NCBI RefSeq assembly: GCF_051846935.1
Contig: NZ_JBPYCS010000006.1
Coordinates: forward strand, 62,001-126,000
Direction of reading: 5' to 3'
DNA length: 64,000 nt
Source of the DNA: JBPYCR01 sp051846935
GTDB lineage: Bacteria; Bacillota; Bacilli; Bacillales; Amphibacillaceae
Shown here piece by piece: positions 1-8,711 of this stretch. How positions within the stretch are numbered: the stretch's first letter is position 1; each line of letters starts with the position of its first letter. Below the pieces are notes generated by a model. The model was not told the DNA's origin, did not search any database, and saw only the letters and a list, made by a program, of their open reading frames with translations. The position numbers and the translations under genes were made by a program.

Positions 1-65
1 TCGGGGTACACCCTTATAGGTACGTAATCGCCCGTTTGTTACTAAGTATATAAACCTCTCCTCAT

Positions 66-164
66 ATTAAGATAATTGAACCAAACGCCTAAAAAGCGGA
101 ATTAATTACGAAATTAATTCCCCTCCCCTGCGTATTAAGATAAGTGAACTAAACGCCTAAAAAA
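66..164. repeat. Two direct repeats of about 31 bp
   Basis: A block running ATTAAGATAAnTGAACyAAA then CGCCTAAAAA occurs at 66-96 and again at 134-164, differing at about two positions. The copies are 68 bp apart and flank a perfect palindrome (98-121). No gene covers them. They look like cis-acting sites of the integrated element (origin, transfer or operator sites); which of these cannot be decided from the sequence. Confidence 0.7.
98..121. promoter_or_regulatory. Perfect 10-bp inverted repeat (operator-like)
   Basis: GGAATTAATT and AATTAATTCC are separated by four bases (ACGA), giving a 24-bp dyad centred between the two direct repeats at 66-96 and 134-164. It is AT-only apart from the ends, so it is more like a protein-binding dyad than a terminator; no T-run follows on either strand. 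Confidence 0.5.
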
Positions 165-316
165 CAACCAAAAAAGCTAATTGTCACAAATTCGTCACAT
201 TTGAGGGTATATCCGAACTAAATCCCTCGCTTTTTAAAAGTTAGTCGCAAATATTCGCCCTACATACTTATCCGAAGCTATAACGTTATTTCGCACGTTT
301 CAACTCCCGCAATTCC
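165..316. other. Non-coding end of the element; nothing else recognised
   Basis: Between the repeats and the DUF3102 remnant I see no credible gene. The only structure is at 303-330, which duplicates part of the neighbouring gene (see the DUF3102 entry). Confidence 0.4.
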
Positions 317-916
317 TTAACGGTCAAATCCTCCGAACTTTTCCGCATACGCTTCGAGTCTCCGCTTAACCTCGTCGTAATCATGAGGCGTATTATCTAT
401 CTCGACGTATTCCGTCTTAGTTTCGTACCTAACTTCAACAGGCTTGTCTGCTTTCTCTGCAAGCTCCTCGTTTTCAATCTCTATCCGCTCCCTTTCCGCC
501 TGCTCCGCTTTTAGTCTGCGCTTCAACTCTCGCAATTCCTTAACGGTCATATCTTCGGGCTTTTTCGTTTCGCCTCTAGCGGTAACGTGTTCGGATTCGC
601 GTTCGGCGGGCGGAATCTGTACAAGCTCGTATAATGCGTTAATCCCTAAATTACGTGACGTCACGTGTTTTGATTCCCCGAATTCCTCATACACTCGCAC
701 GAATCTCCGTGCCGAGTCCTGCGTCATATTAATCGTTTCGAGCCATGCCATCCATTCCCCATGCGCTAAGTCGTTCTCCTTTACGTGCTTCAACCGCCTG
801 CCTATCTCGAATATAGCTTCGCCTGCTACGCGCTGATATGCGTTGATTTCCGCCGTGATAACGTTAATGTCTTGCGATAGAATTAATCCCCCTACTACAG
901 TATCGTCCTGAGAACC
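317..916 (-). pseudogene. DUF3102-family phage/element protein, damaged at both ends
   Basis: The frame resembles DUF3102 proteins of phages and integrative elements: a conserved stretch around VITAEINAYQRVAGEAIFE and IGRRLKHVKENDLAHGEW, then an acidic/basic coiled-coil-like tail. The family homology begins well upstream of the first usable start (TTG at 793): codons back to the in-frame stop at 917-919 read as family sequence, yet contain no ATG, GTG, TTG or CTG. An ATT at 881-883 sits only three bases after a GGGGGA. At the other end, after a frame change, 287-330 encodes a second copy of the internal TVKELRELK segment that is also encoded near 525-560. I infer a partly duplicated, probably inactive gene; a rare ATT start is the alternative. 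Confidence 0.6.
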
Positions 917-1258
917 TTAAAAAGTGGGACAATTAAATGCAAAAAACAAACCTGCGTCAACAAGTCCGCCTTACTTTTCGGCTCTATTACGCCCGTCAAA
1001 GCGTTTTCCCGTTGCGGAATTGTAAAACGTCGATGAAACGGAAGTTATTTCATAGATAGGCCCGCCCCTCTTTTCAACCCCCCAAGTGAAAAAATATTGC
1101 GCGAATCCTTGACCCCCTTGGAACGGAAACAATATCGAGCCTACCCGCGGGGGTATCTACGAAATATAAAAAGAGACGAACGAAATTAATCGCTCGCCTG
1201 CTCCGATAGCTCCCTCGCACTCTATTCATATCTTGTCGTCATAACTACATCCTTCTAT
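917..1258. other. Intergenic stretch of the element
   Basis: No open frame of substance, no clear terminator hairpin and no recognisable promoter pair on either strand. It separates the DUF3102 remnant from the recombinase gene that starts at 2128 on the minus strand. Confidence 0.4.
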
Positions 1259-2128
1259 TTAATCGTATAAATTCTCAATTGCTTTTGCTTTCTCTTCTTC
1301 ACTTGGCGATGAATACCAAGCGATCATGTCCGCGGAAGTATGACCTGACAAGCTCATAATTAAAGCCGTTCCATGTCCGTTGTCTACGAGCTGCTTAACG
1401 TAAGTATGTCGAAGCTGATGCGGAGTAACTTCGTAATGTTTTAACATCGTTTGAACGCTTCTCCGACTGATTCGCTTGCCGAGTTGCGAAGTAAATAGAG
1501 CTTCTTTCCGGTCATTCCCTCGCTGCTCTAAGTAGATGCGAATTGCTCGCCTTGTCTCCGCTCCTATCGATATTGTTCGCTCTATACCGCCCTTGCCGTC
1601 CCTAACGTGTACCTCGCCTTTGCGCTCCCCTATCGTCACATCTGACCTATCCAAAGCTACCAACTCGCCTACGCGCAAGCCAGCGCCCAGCAACGTCATA
1701 ACGATAGCATGATCCCGCTTGTTCGCCTTCCTATCCGTAAGCCTTATTATCTCATTGCGCTTATTTCTCGATAACCATTTCGGAGCTTTACTGTGATTAC
1801 GTGCTATCCGAATGATCCGTATATCCTCGATGGCTTCCGATTTGCCCGCCCACTTGCTAAACGCCCTTATCGCTGCATACTCTCGATTGACGCCGCTAGG
1901 CTTGCGCTTCTCGACCGTTTCAAGCCGTTTGACGTATGCTTGCACGTCTGATCTAGCATATCCCCGCAAGTCCGTTCCTGCGCCGTTTAGGTAGCGTTTG
2001 AAGCGTTCTAGCGACTGCCGATAGGCTTTAATCGTATTATCCGCCCTGCCTCGCAAGCCTTCCTCTATGAAGCGATTAATGTCCGCATCATCTGCCGTTC
2101 TAAACTCGATTACGTCCGCCCTATTCAT
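1259..2128 (-). CDS. Tyrosine recombinase (XerC/XerD-like), second of the element
   Basis: A 289-residue phage-integrase-family protein. The N-terminal half (about 15-105) is a SAM-like core-binding domain. The C-terminal catalytic domain shows the full active-site set: R152 in GAGLRVGEL, K179 in DGKGG, H237 and R240 in HQLRH, H263 in SGH, and nucleophile Y272 in AWYSS. It should cut and rejoin DNA through a 3'-phosphotyrosine. The start ATG follows GGAGGGATT at suitable distance. It is the second recombinase in this 5-kb region; the copy beside guaA is the better candidate for the integrase, so this one may resolve multimers or act on another site of the element. Confidence 0.9.
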   Translation of the reverse strand: MNRADVIEFRTADDADINRFIEEGLRGRADNTIKAYRQSLERFKRYLNGAGTDLRGYARSDVQAYVKRLETVEKRKPSGVNREYAAIRAFSKWAGKSEAIEDIRIIRIARNHSKAPKWLSRNKRNEIIRLTDRKANKRDHAIVMTLLGAGLRVGELVALDRSDVTIGERKGEVHVRDGKGGIERTISIGAETRRAIRIYLEQRGNDRKEALFTSQLGKRISRRSVQTMLKHYEVTPHQLRHTYVKQLVDNGHGTALIMSLSGHTSADMIAWYSSPSEEEKAKAIENLYD

Positions 2129-2334
2129 CGCCCAATCCCTCCGATAATAATTATGCGCAGGTTTTTCTTACTGCTAATCCGTCGAATATGCCGTCATTGC
2201 CTGCGTTTCTATTTCGAATATAGCACATAATACTAATTATGCGCAAGTTTTAAAAGTGGGAATTACGGCAAAGCAGCGCTGGGAATCCGTATTATATTCG
2301 AAAAGCAAGGGCCGATATTTCGGAGGTTCTAAAG

Positions 2335-2868
2335 AATCGATAAAGGCGTATATTTGACAACCTCAAAGCGTTTAGGGAGACGTCTGCCAAAGCCCCACGT
2401 TTGATAAATCTAAATACTTGCACCTAAATCTCCGCAAATACTAAAGTGTACTAAAACGCCCTAAATCGTAATGAATCCTATTCCTTCTATATACCGTCAA
2501 GTATAAACGCTTGATATTTGCCGTTTTAGTAAACGTCTTTATCGCTATAACAACCCCCTAAGTTTTCGGAAGGGCTTCGCTAGGATCGCAAAGGCTCATT
2601 AAGGCGCATATTCAACGTATGCAAAGCGTTTGGGTAAGGTCAAGCAAACGCCTCTCGGCTCGTATTTGTTGCGAAATGTTAACGTAATATAACGCAAATA
2701 CTCGCATATACTAGCGCCTAATTGTCCGATATTGTCGGCAATTTTCGGAAGGTAAATTCGCGATTTTACTAACGTGTACTAAAGCGAACTAATTAGCCAT
2801 AAATCCCGTTCCTTCTATATACTGTCAAGTAAAAATGCTTGACTTACTTCGTTTTAGTAAACGTCTTT
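2335..2868. repeat. Duplicated cis-acting module (2335-2540 and 2583-2868)
   Basis: The best-matching 100 bp are at 2440-2540 and 2768-2868: both run from ACTAA(a/c)GTGTACTAAA through CCTTCTATATAC(c/t)GTCAAGTA to CGTTTTAGTAAACGTCTTT. Each contains two small dyads, TCAAG-8nt-CTTGA and CGTTT-TAGT-AAACG. Upstream of each, a weaker match (AAGGCGyATATT and CAAAGCGTTT, near 2343-2373 and 2600-2632) suggests the whole 200-290 bp module was duplicated and diverged. No gene lies here. It sits between a recombinase and an HTH/replication-like gene, so an origin or partition site is plausible; promoter control is the alternative. Confidence 0.65.
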
Positions 2869-2923
2869 CTCTCGACTTCCGATCGCATCGGACATCGCCC
2901 TATTTTCGCATGCTAGTCCGGTG

Positions 2924-3691
2924 TTATGTCCGTGCAACATTATCGAGAAATAAACGCCTTGATAACCGCCTTATGCTCGCATATAAATAAGCCTCTAAGT
3001 TTCGTATATGACCGTCTTTATATCGTCTTATGACGTCGAATATACATGCTTTAAACGCCTTTAAATGCGACTCTATGCGTATATTTGCATGCGGTCGATA
3101 CTTCGCCTTAAACACGATGCCCACGTACTTATATAGCTCGCTGCCGTAGAAGAAAGGCGTTAGCATATCGACGATTTCGGCTGGCGTGTTATTTCGAATT
3201 GATTCGTTAATAAGACGTTCATTCTCGATTCTATCCGTATGGGTATCATATGTATTACTTGAATTATTGCTTAAAGAGTAAATAGTTTCGAAACGATCTT
3301 CCGCCCCTTCATCGCTTGCCTGCGTTGGTTCTTCGACTTGCTCTCGCTCTGACATTTCCGCGCTGACATTCGAAGATAAAACAATGTAAATATTAGCGCC
3401 ATGCCCGCCCGATTTCTCTCGAATAAATTCCTTGCGCTCAATCATGTCCAAACGTTCCAGCTTGCGAATAGAACGCTGTACCGTGCGTGTAGTTCTGTCG
3501 ATAGCCTCAGCGATAGTGTCCGCCTTTAAATGCGCTGCGCCTTTATATTTAACTGAATAACGCCCGATCATAAGAAAAATATTGCGGTCTGTTTCGTTTA
3601 GCTCGTATTGATTGCGCTGGATATGATCGTTAATAGATTCGTTTAATTCTTCGACTGATTCAAACGTAGAATAATCGTGTAAATAATTCAT
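2924..3691 (-). CDS. Helix-turn-helix protein of the element, replication-initiator-like
   Basis: A 255-residue protein with a winged-helix/HTH segment around residues 55-95 (ADTIAEAIDRTTRTVQRSIRK followed by a LERLDMIERK wing), then a low-complexity acidic linker (about 118-165) and a basic C-terminal region (about 175-250). This arrangement resembles replication or regulatory proteins of integrative elements and plasmids in Bacillaceae. No catalytic motif is visible. The ATG follows GGGGAGG at a normal distance. The duplicated cis module lies directly downstream, and a recombinase gene lies on each side. I infer a DNA-binding role in replication or control of the element, without proof. Confidence 0.6.
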   Translation of the reverse strand: MNYLHDYSTFESVEELNESINDHIQRNQYELNETDRNIFLMIGRYSVKYKGAAHLKADTIAEAIDRTTRTVQRSIRKLERLDMIERKEFIREKSGGHGANIYIVLSSNVSAEMSEREQVEEPTQASDEGAEDRFETIYSLSNNSSNTYDTHTDRIENERLINESIRNNTPAEIVDMLTPFFYGSELYKYVGIVFKAKYRPHANIRIESHLKAFKACIFDVIRRYKDGHIRNLEAYLYASIRRLSRRLFLDNVART

Positions 3692-3867
3692 TTTCGATAA
3701 GCCTCCCCAATATTAGAAGGCGCTACACACAAACGTATGTTCGTTTAAAAGACGTGAATAAATAAGCCTTTACATTTCGTCTTTTTTTCAATACAATATA
3801 ACTTAGTCGGGTAGCATTGTATAGACGTTCTTTATACGTTTGTATGATGCGCCTTTTTTGTGTATTT

Positions 3868-4803
3868 TTATATTAATTTAATAGGTATGTCGTTTAATGG
3901 ACTTGTTTTGCGTCCTATCGAGATAATATCGTTTATGTCTAACCCTCTTAGGTATTGCGCCGTAATGTCGATATTGCTATGACCTAGCAAGCGCGATAAG
4001 GTATAGACGTCAATGCCTTGTCGTATATGCTTCTGCGCAAAGTAATGACGGCAATCATGCGGACTACAACGTATTTCTTTTCTTATACTAACTTTCTTGC
4101 CTGCTCGATTGAGTATTTTATTAACATTGGAACGAGACATGCCTTCCGCCTCTTGATTAAGAAAATAATTATCGTCGATAAATTCATTCGGAATATGTTC
4201 AAAGCGCAATCTCCGCGCCCTTTCATATCGCTTCATCTGTCGCCTCATCTTTTTAGATATATAAATAAAGCGCTCATGACTTCCCTTCCCGCGAATGAAT
4301 ATGCGGTCAATGTATATGTCCTCGTTCTTAATGCCGACTAATTCACTAACTCTGACGCCTGTTTCAAACATGAATACGAGTACAGTCTTGTCTCGAATAT
4401 TGCTATAAGTTTGCGAGCCGGTCGAATCAATAAGCTGTTTAACTTCATCGTCCGTAAACGTCGTTATAACCGTGCGCCCCTCTTTTAAGTTCTTAATATC
4501 AACCGCTGGATTATCTTCTTTTGCGATAATCTCCAATTCTACGAGAAAGTTAAAGAACACTTTAAGCGTGGCTAGCCGGTTGTTTATTGTGATATTCTTC
4601 TCGCTCCCCAGCCGTTGCCTATGACGTATAAATAGCTTTATATGACGCGGTGTAACTTCCGTAACGTCGTCGATGTTTAGCTCGTCGATCGTGTATGTTT
4701 TCCAATCATTTAAGCGCCATTGACATAACGAGATATACTTTTTAGATAATCCTCTAATCTGTTGCTCGAACTCAAATTCTTTTATAGCCTCAACGATTTT
4801 CAA
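3868..4803 (-). CDS. Tyrosine recombinase/integrase next to guaA
   Basis: A 311-residue phage-integrase-family protein with an N-terminal SAM-like domain (about 1-95) and a catalytic domain carrying R151 (GVRVSEL), K173 (RGKGSHE), H249 and R252 (HDCRH), H275 (LLGH) and Y284 (AQYLRG). The gene lies 160 bp beyond the guaA stop codon and reads away from it, the usual position of an integrase that targets a gene's 3' end. The start is TTG at 4803, preceded by AGGAGG twelve bases upstream inside a stem-loop. Both attachment-site ends cannot be compared because the far end lies outside the window. Confidence 0.92.
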   Translation of the reverse strand: MKIVEAIKEFEFEQQIRGLSKKYISLCQWRLNDWKTYTIDELNIDDVTEVTPRHIKLFIRHRQRLGSEKNITINNRLATLKVFFNFLVELEIIAKEDNPAVDIKNLKEGRTVITTFTDDEVKQLIDSTGSQTYSNIRDKTVLVFMFETGVRVSELVGIKNEDIYIDRIFIRGKGSHERFIYISKKMRRQMKRYERARRLRFEHIPNEFIDDNYFLNQEAEGMSRSNVNKILNRAGKKVSIRKEIRCSPHDCRHYFAQKHIRQGIDVYTLSRLLGHSNIDITAQYLRGLDINDIISIGRKTSPLNDIPIKLI

Positions 4804-4809
4804 CGCAAA

Positions 4810-4853
4810 AAAGCACCTCCTCTACTTGTAATAAAGTAAAAGAGGCGCTCATA
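4810..4853 (-). promoter_or_regulatory. Leader stem-loop covering the integrase ribosome site
   Basis: On the minus strand AGCGCCTCTTTTACTT can pair imperfectly with AAGTAGAGGAGGTGCT, and the 3' arm contains the AGGAGG of the integrase. A T6 run follows at once. The RNA could thus act as a terminator for guaA read-through and/or hide the integrase ribosome site, keeping integrase expression low. This is inference from base pairing only. Confidence 0.5.
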
Positions 4854-4951
4854 AAAATACTTTTTATAGTTGCGCGTTTTCTCGTATTATTTTATATCGT
4901 GATGCCGCGAATAGCTTAGCGTCAATATCTGCGCTGATCATCCGTATTACC

Positions 4952-4985
4952 GAACAAATGTTCTCATTCCCACTCAATCGTAGCA
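4952..4985. other. Probable attachment-site junction at the guaA 3' end
   Basis: The perfect dyad GAACA-AA-TGTTC (4952-4963) abuts the guaA stop codon, and the last guaA codons (TIEWE) are intact. Elements that integrate here are known to carry a copy of the guaA 3' end so that the gene is restored. The switch from AT-rich housekeeping sequence to CG-dinucleotide-rich element sequence happens at this point. The other att copy must lie left of this window, so the core cannot be delimited. Confidence 0.5.
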
Positions 4986-6493
4986 GGCGGCTTGCTCGTA
5001 ATGTCATACACGACACGGTTGACGTGATCCACCTCAGATACAATTCGCGAGGATACTTTCTCTAGTACGTCCCACGGTATACGCGCCCAGTCCGATGTCA
5101 TTCCGTCTACGGAATGAACAGCACGTAATCCTACTGTGTAATCATATGTGCGTGCATGCTCTGCTACACCGACACTGCGGATGTTTGGCAGGATAGCAAA
5201 GTATTGCCAAATATCACGATCTAAACCGGCATTTGCTATTTCTTCTCGTAAAATCGCATCTGCTTCACGAACGATTGATAACTTATCCTCCGTCACTTCG
5301 CCAAGTACACGTATACCTAAGCCTGGGCCTGGAAACGGCTGACGCCAAACAATTTGATCTGGTAAGCCAAGCGCTGTACCGAGCTTTCGTACTTCGTCCT
5401 TGAACAGCATGCGGATCGGCTCAATCAATTGAAATTGCATTTCTTTTGGTAGGCCGCCAACATTATGATGAGACTTTACTACTTTGCCTGTATCTGTACC
5501 ACTTTCAATTACATCGCTATAAACCGTACCTTGTGCTAAGTATTTAACATCTGTTAGTTTATTTGCTTCATCATCAAAAACTTCGATAAATTCTTTACCG
5601 ATAATTTTACGCTTTTTCTCTGGATCTTCTACATTTTTCAGCTTGGACAAAAATCGTTCCTGCGCGTCTACTTTAATAACATTCATAGAGAAATCATCCG
5701 CAAGCGACTTCATTACTTGATTTGCTTCATTTTTTCGCAATAGTCCGTGATCCACAAAGATACACGTTAATTGGTTTCCTATTGCTTTATGTATGAGTGC
5801 TGCAACGACAGATGAATCAACGCCTCCACTTAATGCACATAAAACTTTTTCGTTACCAACCTGTTGTTTAATTTTGCTTATTTCGGATTCCATAAATTGC
5901 TCAATAGTCCAATCGCCGTGGCAGTCACTAATCTTGAATAGAAACTGTTTTAGTACTTCCATGCCTTGTTCTGTTTCTGCAACTTCCGGGTGAAACTGAA
6001 CGCCATATAGGTTGTTAGACTTATTGCTAATAGCGGCAACAGGCGTTTCTTCACTTGCAGCGTCAACTGAAAACGATTCTGGCACTTTTTTTACAGCTTC
6101 GCCACGACTCATCCAAACAGTTTGTTCATTTGGTAATCCAGCAAAAAGGCCTGAATTATCATGAACTTTTATCATTTCCTTCTCGTGTGTTCTTGCACCA
6201 ATTTGTTCTATTTCTCCACCAAAATGAATTGTCATTAATTGCATTCCGTAACATATGCCTAGAACTGGAATTCCTAATGAAAATATTTCTTCATCACAAC
6301 GGAAGTTATTTTCATCGCCAATTTGATGTGGTCCGCCAGAAAGAATAATGGCCTTTGGATTCATCTGCTTAATTTCTGCTGCTGTCAGCTTATGGGAGTG
6401 GAGTTCACTGTATACGCCTAGCTCCCTAATTTTTCTAGCCAACAACTGATTATACGAACTGCCAAAATCCAATACAACTACCATCTCATTCAT
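4964..6493 (-). CDS. guaA: GMP synthase (glutamine-hydrolysing)
   Basis: Converts XMP, ATP and glutamine to GMP in purine biosynthesis; cytosolic. The 509-residue length is typical. The class I glutamine amidotransferase domain (about 1-190) has nucleophile C81 in GICYGMQ and H167/E169 in FHPEV. The ATP-pyrophosphatase domain carries the SGGVDSS loop at 221-227, and the dimerisation domain ends in the conserved TIEWE. The gene sits 52 bp downstream of the yebA homologue, matching the Bacillus order yeaC-yeaD-yebA-guaA. Its 3' end borders the integrated element but the coding sequence is complete. Confidence 0.98.
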   Translation of the reverse strand: MNEMVVVLDFGSSYNQLLARKIRELGVYSELHSHKLTAAEIKQMNPKAIILSGGPHQIGDENNFRCDEEIFSLGIPVLGICYGMQLMTIHFGGEIEQIGARTHEKEMIKVHDNSGLFAGLPNEQTVWMSRGEAVKKVPESFSVDAASEETPVAAISNKSNNLYGVQFHPEVAETEQGMEVLKQFLFKISDCHGDWTIEQFMESEISKIKQQVGNEKVLCALSGGVDSSVVAALIHKAIGNQLTCIFVDHGLLRKNEANQVMKSLADDFSMNVIKVDAQERFLSKLKNVEDPEKKRKIIGKEFIEVFDDEANKLTDVKYLAQGTVYSDVIESGTDTGKVVKSHHNVGGLPKEMQFQLIEPIRMLFKDEVRKLGTALGLPDQIVWRQPFPGPGLGIRVLGEVTEDKLSIVREADAILREEIANAGLDRDIWQYFAILPNIRSVGVAEHARTYDYTVGLRAVHSVDGMTSDWARIPWDVLEKVSSRIVSEVDHVNRVVYDITSKPPATIEWE

Positions 6494-6545
6494 CTTATCT
6501 ACCCCTTACCTTTTGACTGAATTTGCAAGCGGAAAATTATATTCA

Positions 6546-8711
6546 TTAGACGATCCGTTTCATAAATCGCTGCCACGTATGAATAAATGTTTCGCTATCC
6601 ATGTTCTTTAGTTTATCATTATACAGGATTTGTTCATAACAATTTGTTAAAAATTCCATTTCACCTGTGCCAATTTTTTCATCTATTTCCATTGCATACT
6701 CCCTTAACGTCTGATTAGGACGCTTTGTAGCAACTTTTTTTTGCAATACTTTCAATAAATAGAGGTACGCTTTTTCATATGTGGAATCTTTGTTAGTATG
6801 TACTAATTCTTTAAAAATTAATTTTGTTTGCCATCGAAATCGTGTCCGATAAGCAATTAGAAAGGTAAAAATGATCATTAAACTAACGACTAAAAGATAA
6901 CCCCAGCCAACCGTTCGCTCATTTTGCAGCGACTTTTCTTTTTCACTCGTTTCAATCGGCTCGTCAGCAGGAAGTTCGGGCTCGGATGACTCAACTTCTG
7001 TCTGATCTTCCGATGACTCCGATTCGGTATAAAAATCAGTTAAGTTGTTAAACCCTTGTGTCGGTTCAAATGGTACCCATCCAATTAGCGGAAAGTATAC
7101 TTCTACCCAAGAGTGTGCATTCGCATTTGTAATTTCATACCAATTTAGCACCTTTTGCTCATCTTCATATTCCACTTCGCCTATTTTATCTCCACCTGTA
7201 AATCCTTTCACCCACCTTGCAGGTATATCCAATGTACGAAGCATAACGACCATTGAAGTAGAGTAATTGTCGCAATAGCCGCGTTTCGTATCAAATAAAA
7301 ACTGATCTACATAGTCTTCTTCACGTGGAATTGGTATGTTTTCAGTCTGATAGATAAAGCCATTTCGATTAAAATACTGTTCAATAGCTGTGACCTTTTC
7401 ATAGCGATTTGTTTTTTCTGCAGTAATTTCTTGAGCTAAGGTAGCAATGCGGTCGGGCAGTGTATCCGGTAATTGCGTGAACCGATCACTGATTTCCACT
7501 GGGTCTTGATTGCTTGCATCTTTTAATTGATTAATGGAAAACTGTGGCTTTTCATATTTTATTTCGTATTTATCCACACGTGCTGGTTGTCCGTCTTTTT
7601 CTATTTGAAATGCTTCCGTTTGCGTATGTAACAGCAGTTGGCCTATAGATTCTGCTTGAACTTCTCGTATGCCATACGGATAAACTAATTTATTAATTTT
7701 GCTAGCTGCTTGAAGCTCGATCATTGCTTGTGCTTGTTCAGTAGGTACACGATCGGTAAATGTACGTAAGCTAATATCGAAAGGATGCTGTGAACTGATC
7801 GTTTTTCCTTCAGCCTGTTCCCACCCTTTTCCAGTATAGACATCTTTTGTTTCGATCCGCCAATAGTGCTTTTCGTCCGCTACTGCATGAAAGACCGGGG
7901 TGAAATCTTGTTCAAAGGAACCACCTAGTTGGGAATCATCTTCACCATAGCCTACTTTCTTTCGACTAAAGTCAGTTCCATCGTCTTCCACTACACCTAC
8001 TTTTTTAATAAAAGGAACTGGATCCGGCCACTGTGGTCCTACTTTAGGTGCGATAAAACCAATCATCGTTGAACATCCGACTACAACAGCAAGTGGGATA
8101 ATCCAAGCGGGAAAATGCTTAATCCAACTGAATTGCAATGCTTCCTGCTCCGCCTTTTTAACAACATTTGTTACACCTAGAGCTATAAATGCCAATACAA
8201 ACGTCCGGATGATTGCTAAATCGGCTTCATAGTTTGTAAACGTATCTAATATCGTAATATAACTAAATGTAAGTACGATAAATAAAAATATTCGTTTCGC
8301 TTCAACAAACCAGTAGTATATTAAATAGCTCATTAACCATATTAAACTGAGCAGTAAAACACTGCGAAACATATCTGTAATTCGATACCACTGCTGTGTC
8401 CATATCGCATCTGTGTTCAAAACAACTTCCATCCAAACGTCCTTTAGCCAAATAAAGCTAAAAAAAGAATCTTGTATATACAAAGCATGAACGATAAAGA
8501 GCAAGCCTATACCTTTTAACAAAAGTACGATCCACCAATTAATCTGGAATAAAGATATAAGGAAGCAAAAGACAGCAAATATGATAAAAACCGCACTATT
8601 ACCCGTATCTGTTACCGCTTCTAACGGATAAAGCCATTCTAGAAATAAAAAAAGCCCGCACATATAAACGAAGTATGGATATAAAAATGGGGTTGAATTC
8701 CTTCTACGCAC
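6546..8711 (-). CDS. yebA: Transglutaminase-like membrane protein (YebA/TgpA type)
   Basis: A 721-residue protein: about six membrane helices in residues 10-235, an extracytoplasmic region, a transglutaminase-like core near 470-570, one further helix (about 610-630) and a cytoplasmic DUF4129-type tail. The core shows the catalytic Cys in RGYCDNYS, the His in NAHSWVEVYF and the acidic partner in WVPFEPTQG. TgpA relatives are inner-membrane enzymes needed for growth in some bacteria; the substrate is unknown. Its start overlaps the end of the DUF58 gene by eight bases, and a MoxR ATPase follows upstream, the standard MoxR-DUF58-transglutaminase partnership. Confidence 0.92.
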   Translation of the reverse strand: MRRRNSTPFLYPYFVYMCGLFLFLEWLYPLEAVTDTGNSAVFIIFAVFCFLISLFQINWWIVLLLKGIGLLFIVHALYIQDSFFSFIWLKDVWMEVVLNTDAIWTQQWYRITDMFRSVLLLSLIWLMSYLIYYWFVEAKRIFLFIVLTFSYITILDTFTNYEADLAIIRTFVLAFIALGVTNVVKKAEQEALQFSWIKHFPAWIIPLAVVVGCSTMIGFIAPKVGPQWPDPVPFIKKVGVVEDDGTDFSRKKVGYGEDDSQLGGSFEQDFTPVFHAVADEKHYWRIETKDVYTGKGWEQAEGKTISSQHPFDISLRTFTDRVPTEQAQAMIELQAASKINKLVYPYGIREVQAESIGQLLLHTQTEAFQIEKDGQPARVDKYEIKYEKPQFSINQLKDASNQDPVEISDRFTQLPDTLPDRIATLAQEITAEKTNRYEKVTAIEQYFNRNGFIYQTENIPIPREEDYVDQFLFDTKRGYCDNYSTSMVVMLRTLDIPARWVKGFTGGDKIGEVEYEDEQKVLNWYEITNANAHSWVEVYFPLIGWVPFEPTQGFNNLTDFYTESESSEDQTEVESSEPELPADEPIETSEKEKSLQNERTVGWGYLLVVSLMIIFTFLIAYRTRFRWQTKLIFKELVHTNKDSTYEKAYLYLLKVLQKKVATKRPNQTLREYAMEIDEKIGTGEMEFLTNCYEQILYNDKLKNMDSETFIHTWQRFMKRIV

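Noticed and set aside
2250..2262. AAAGTGGGAATTA as a possible second guaA-end (att) copy
   Set aside because: Only the short word GTGGGAAT is shared with the guaA terminus; flanking bases do not match.
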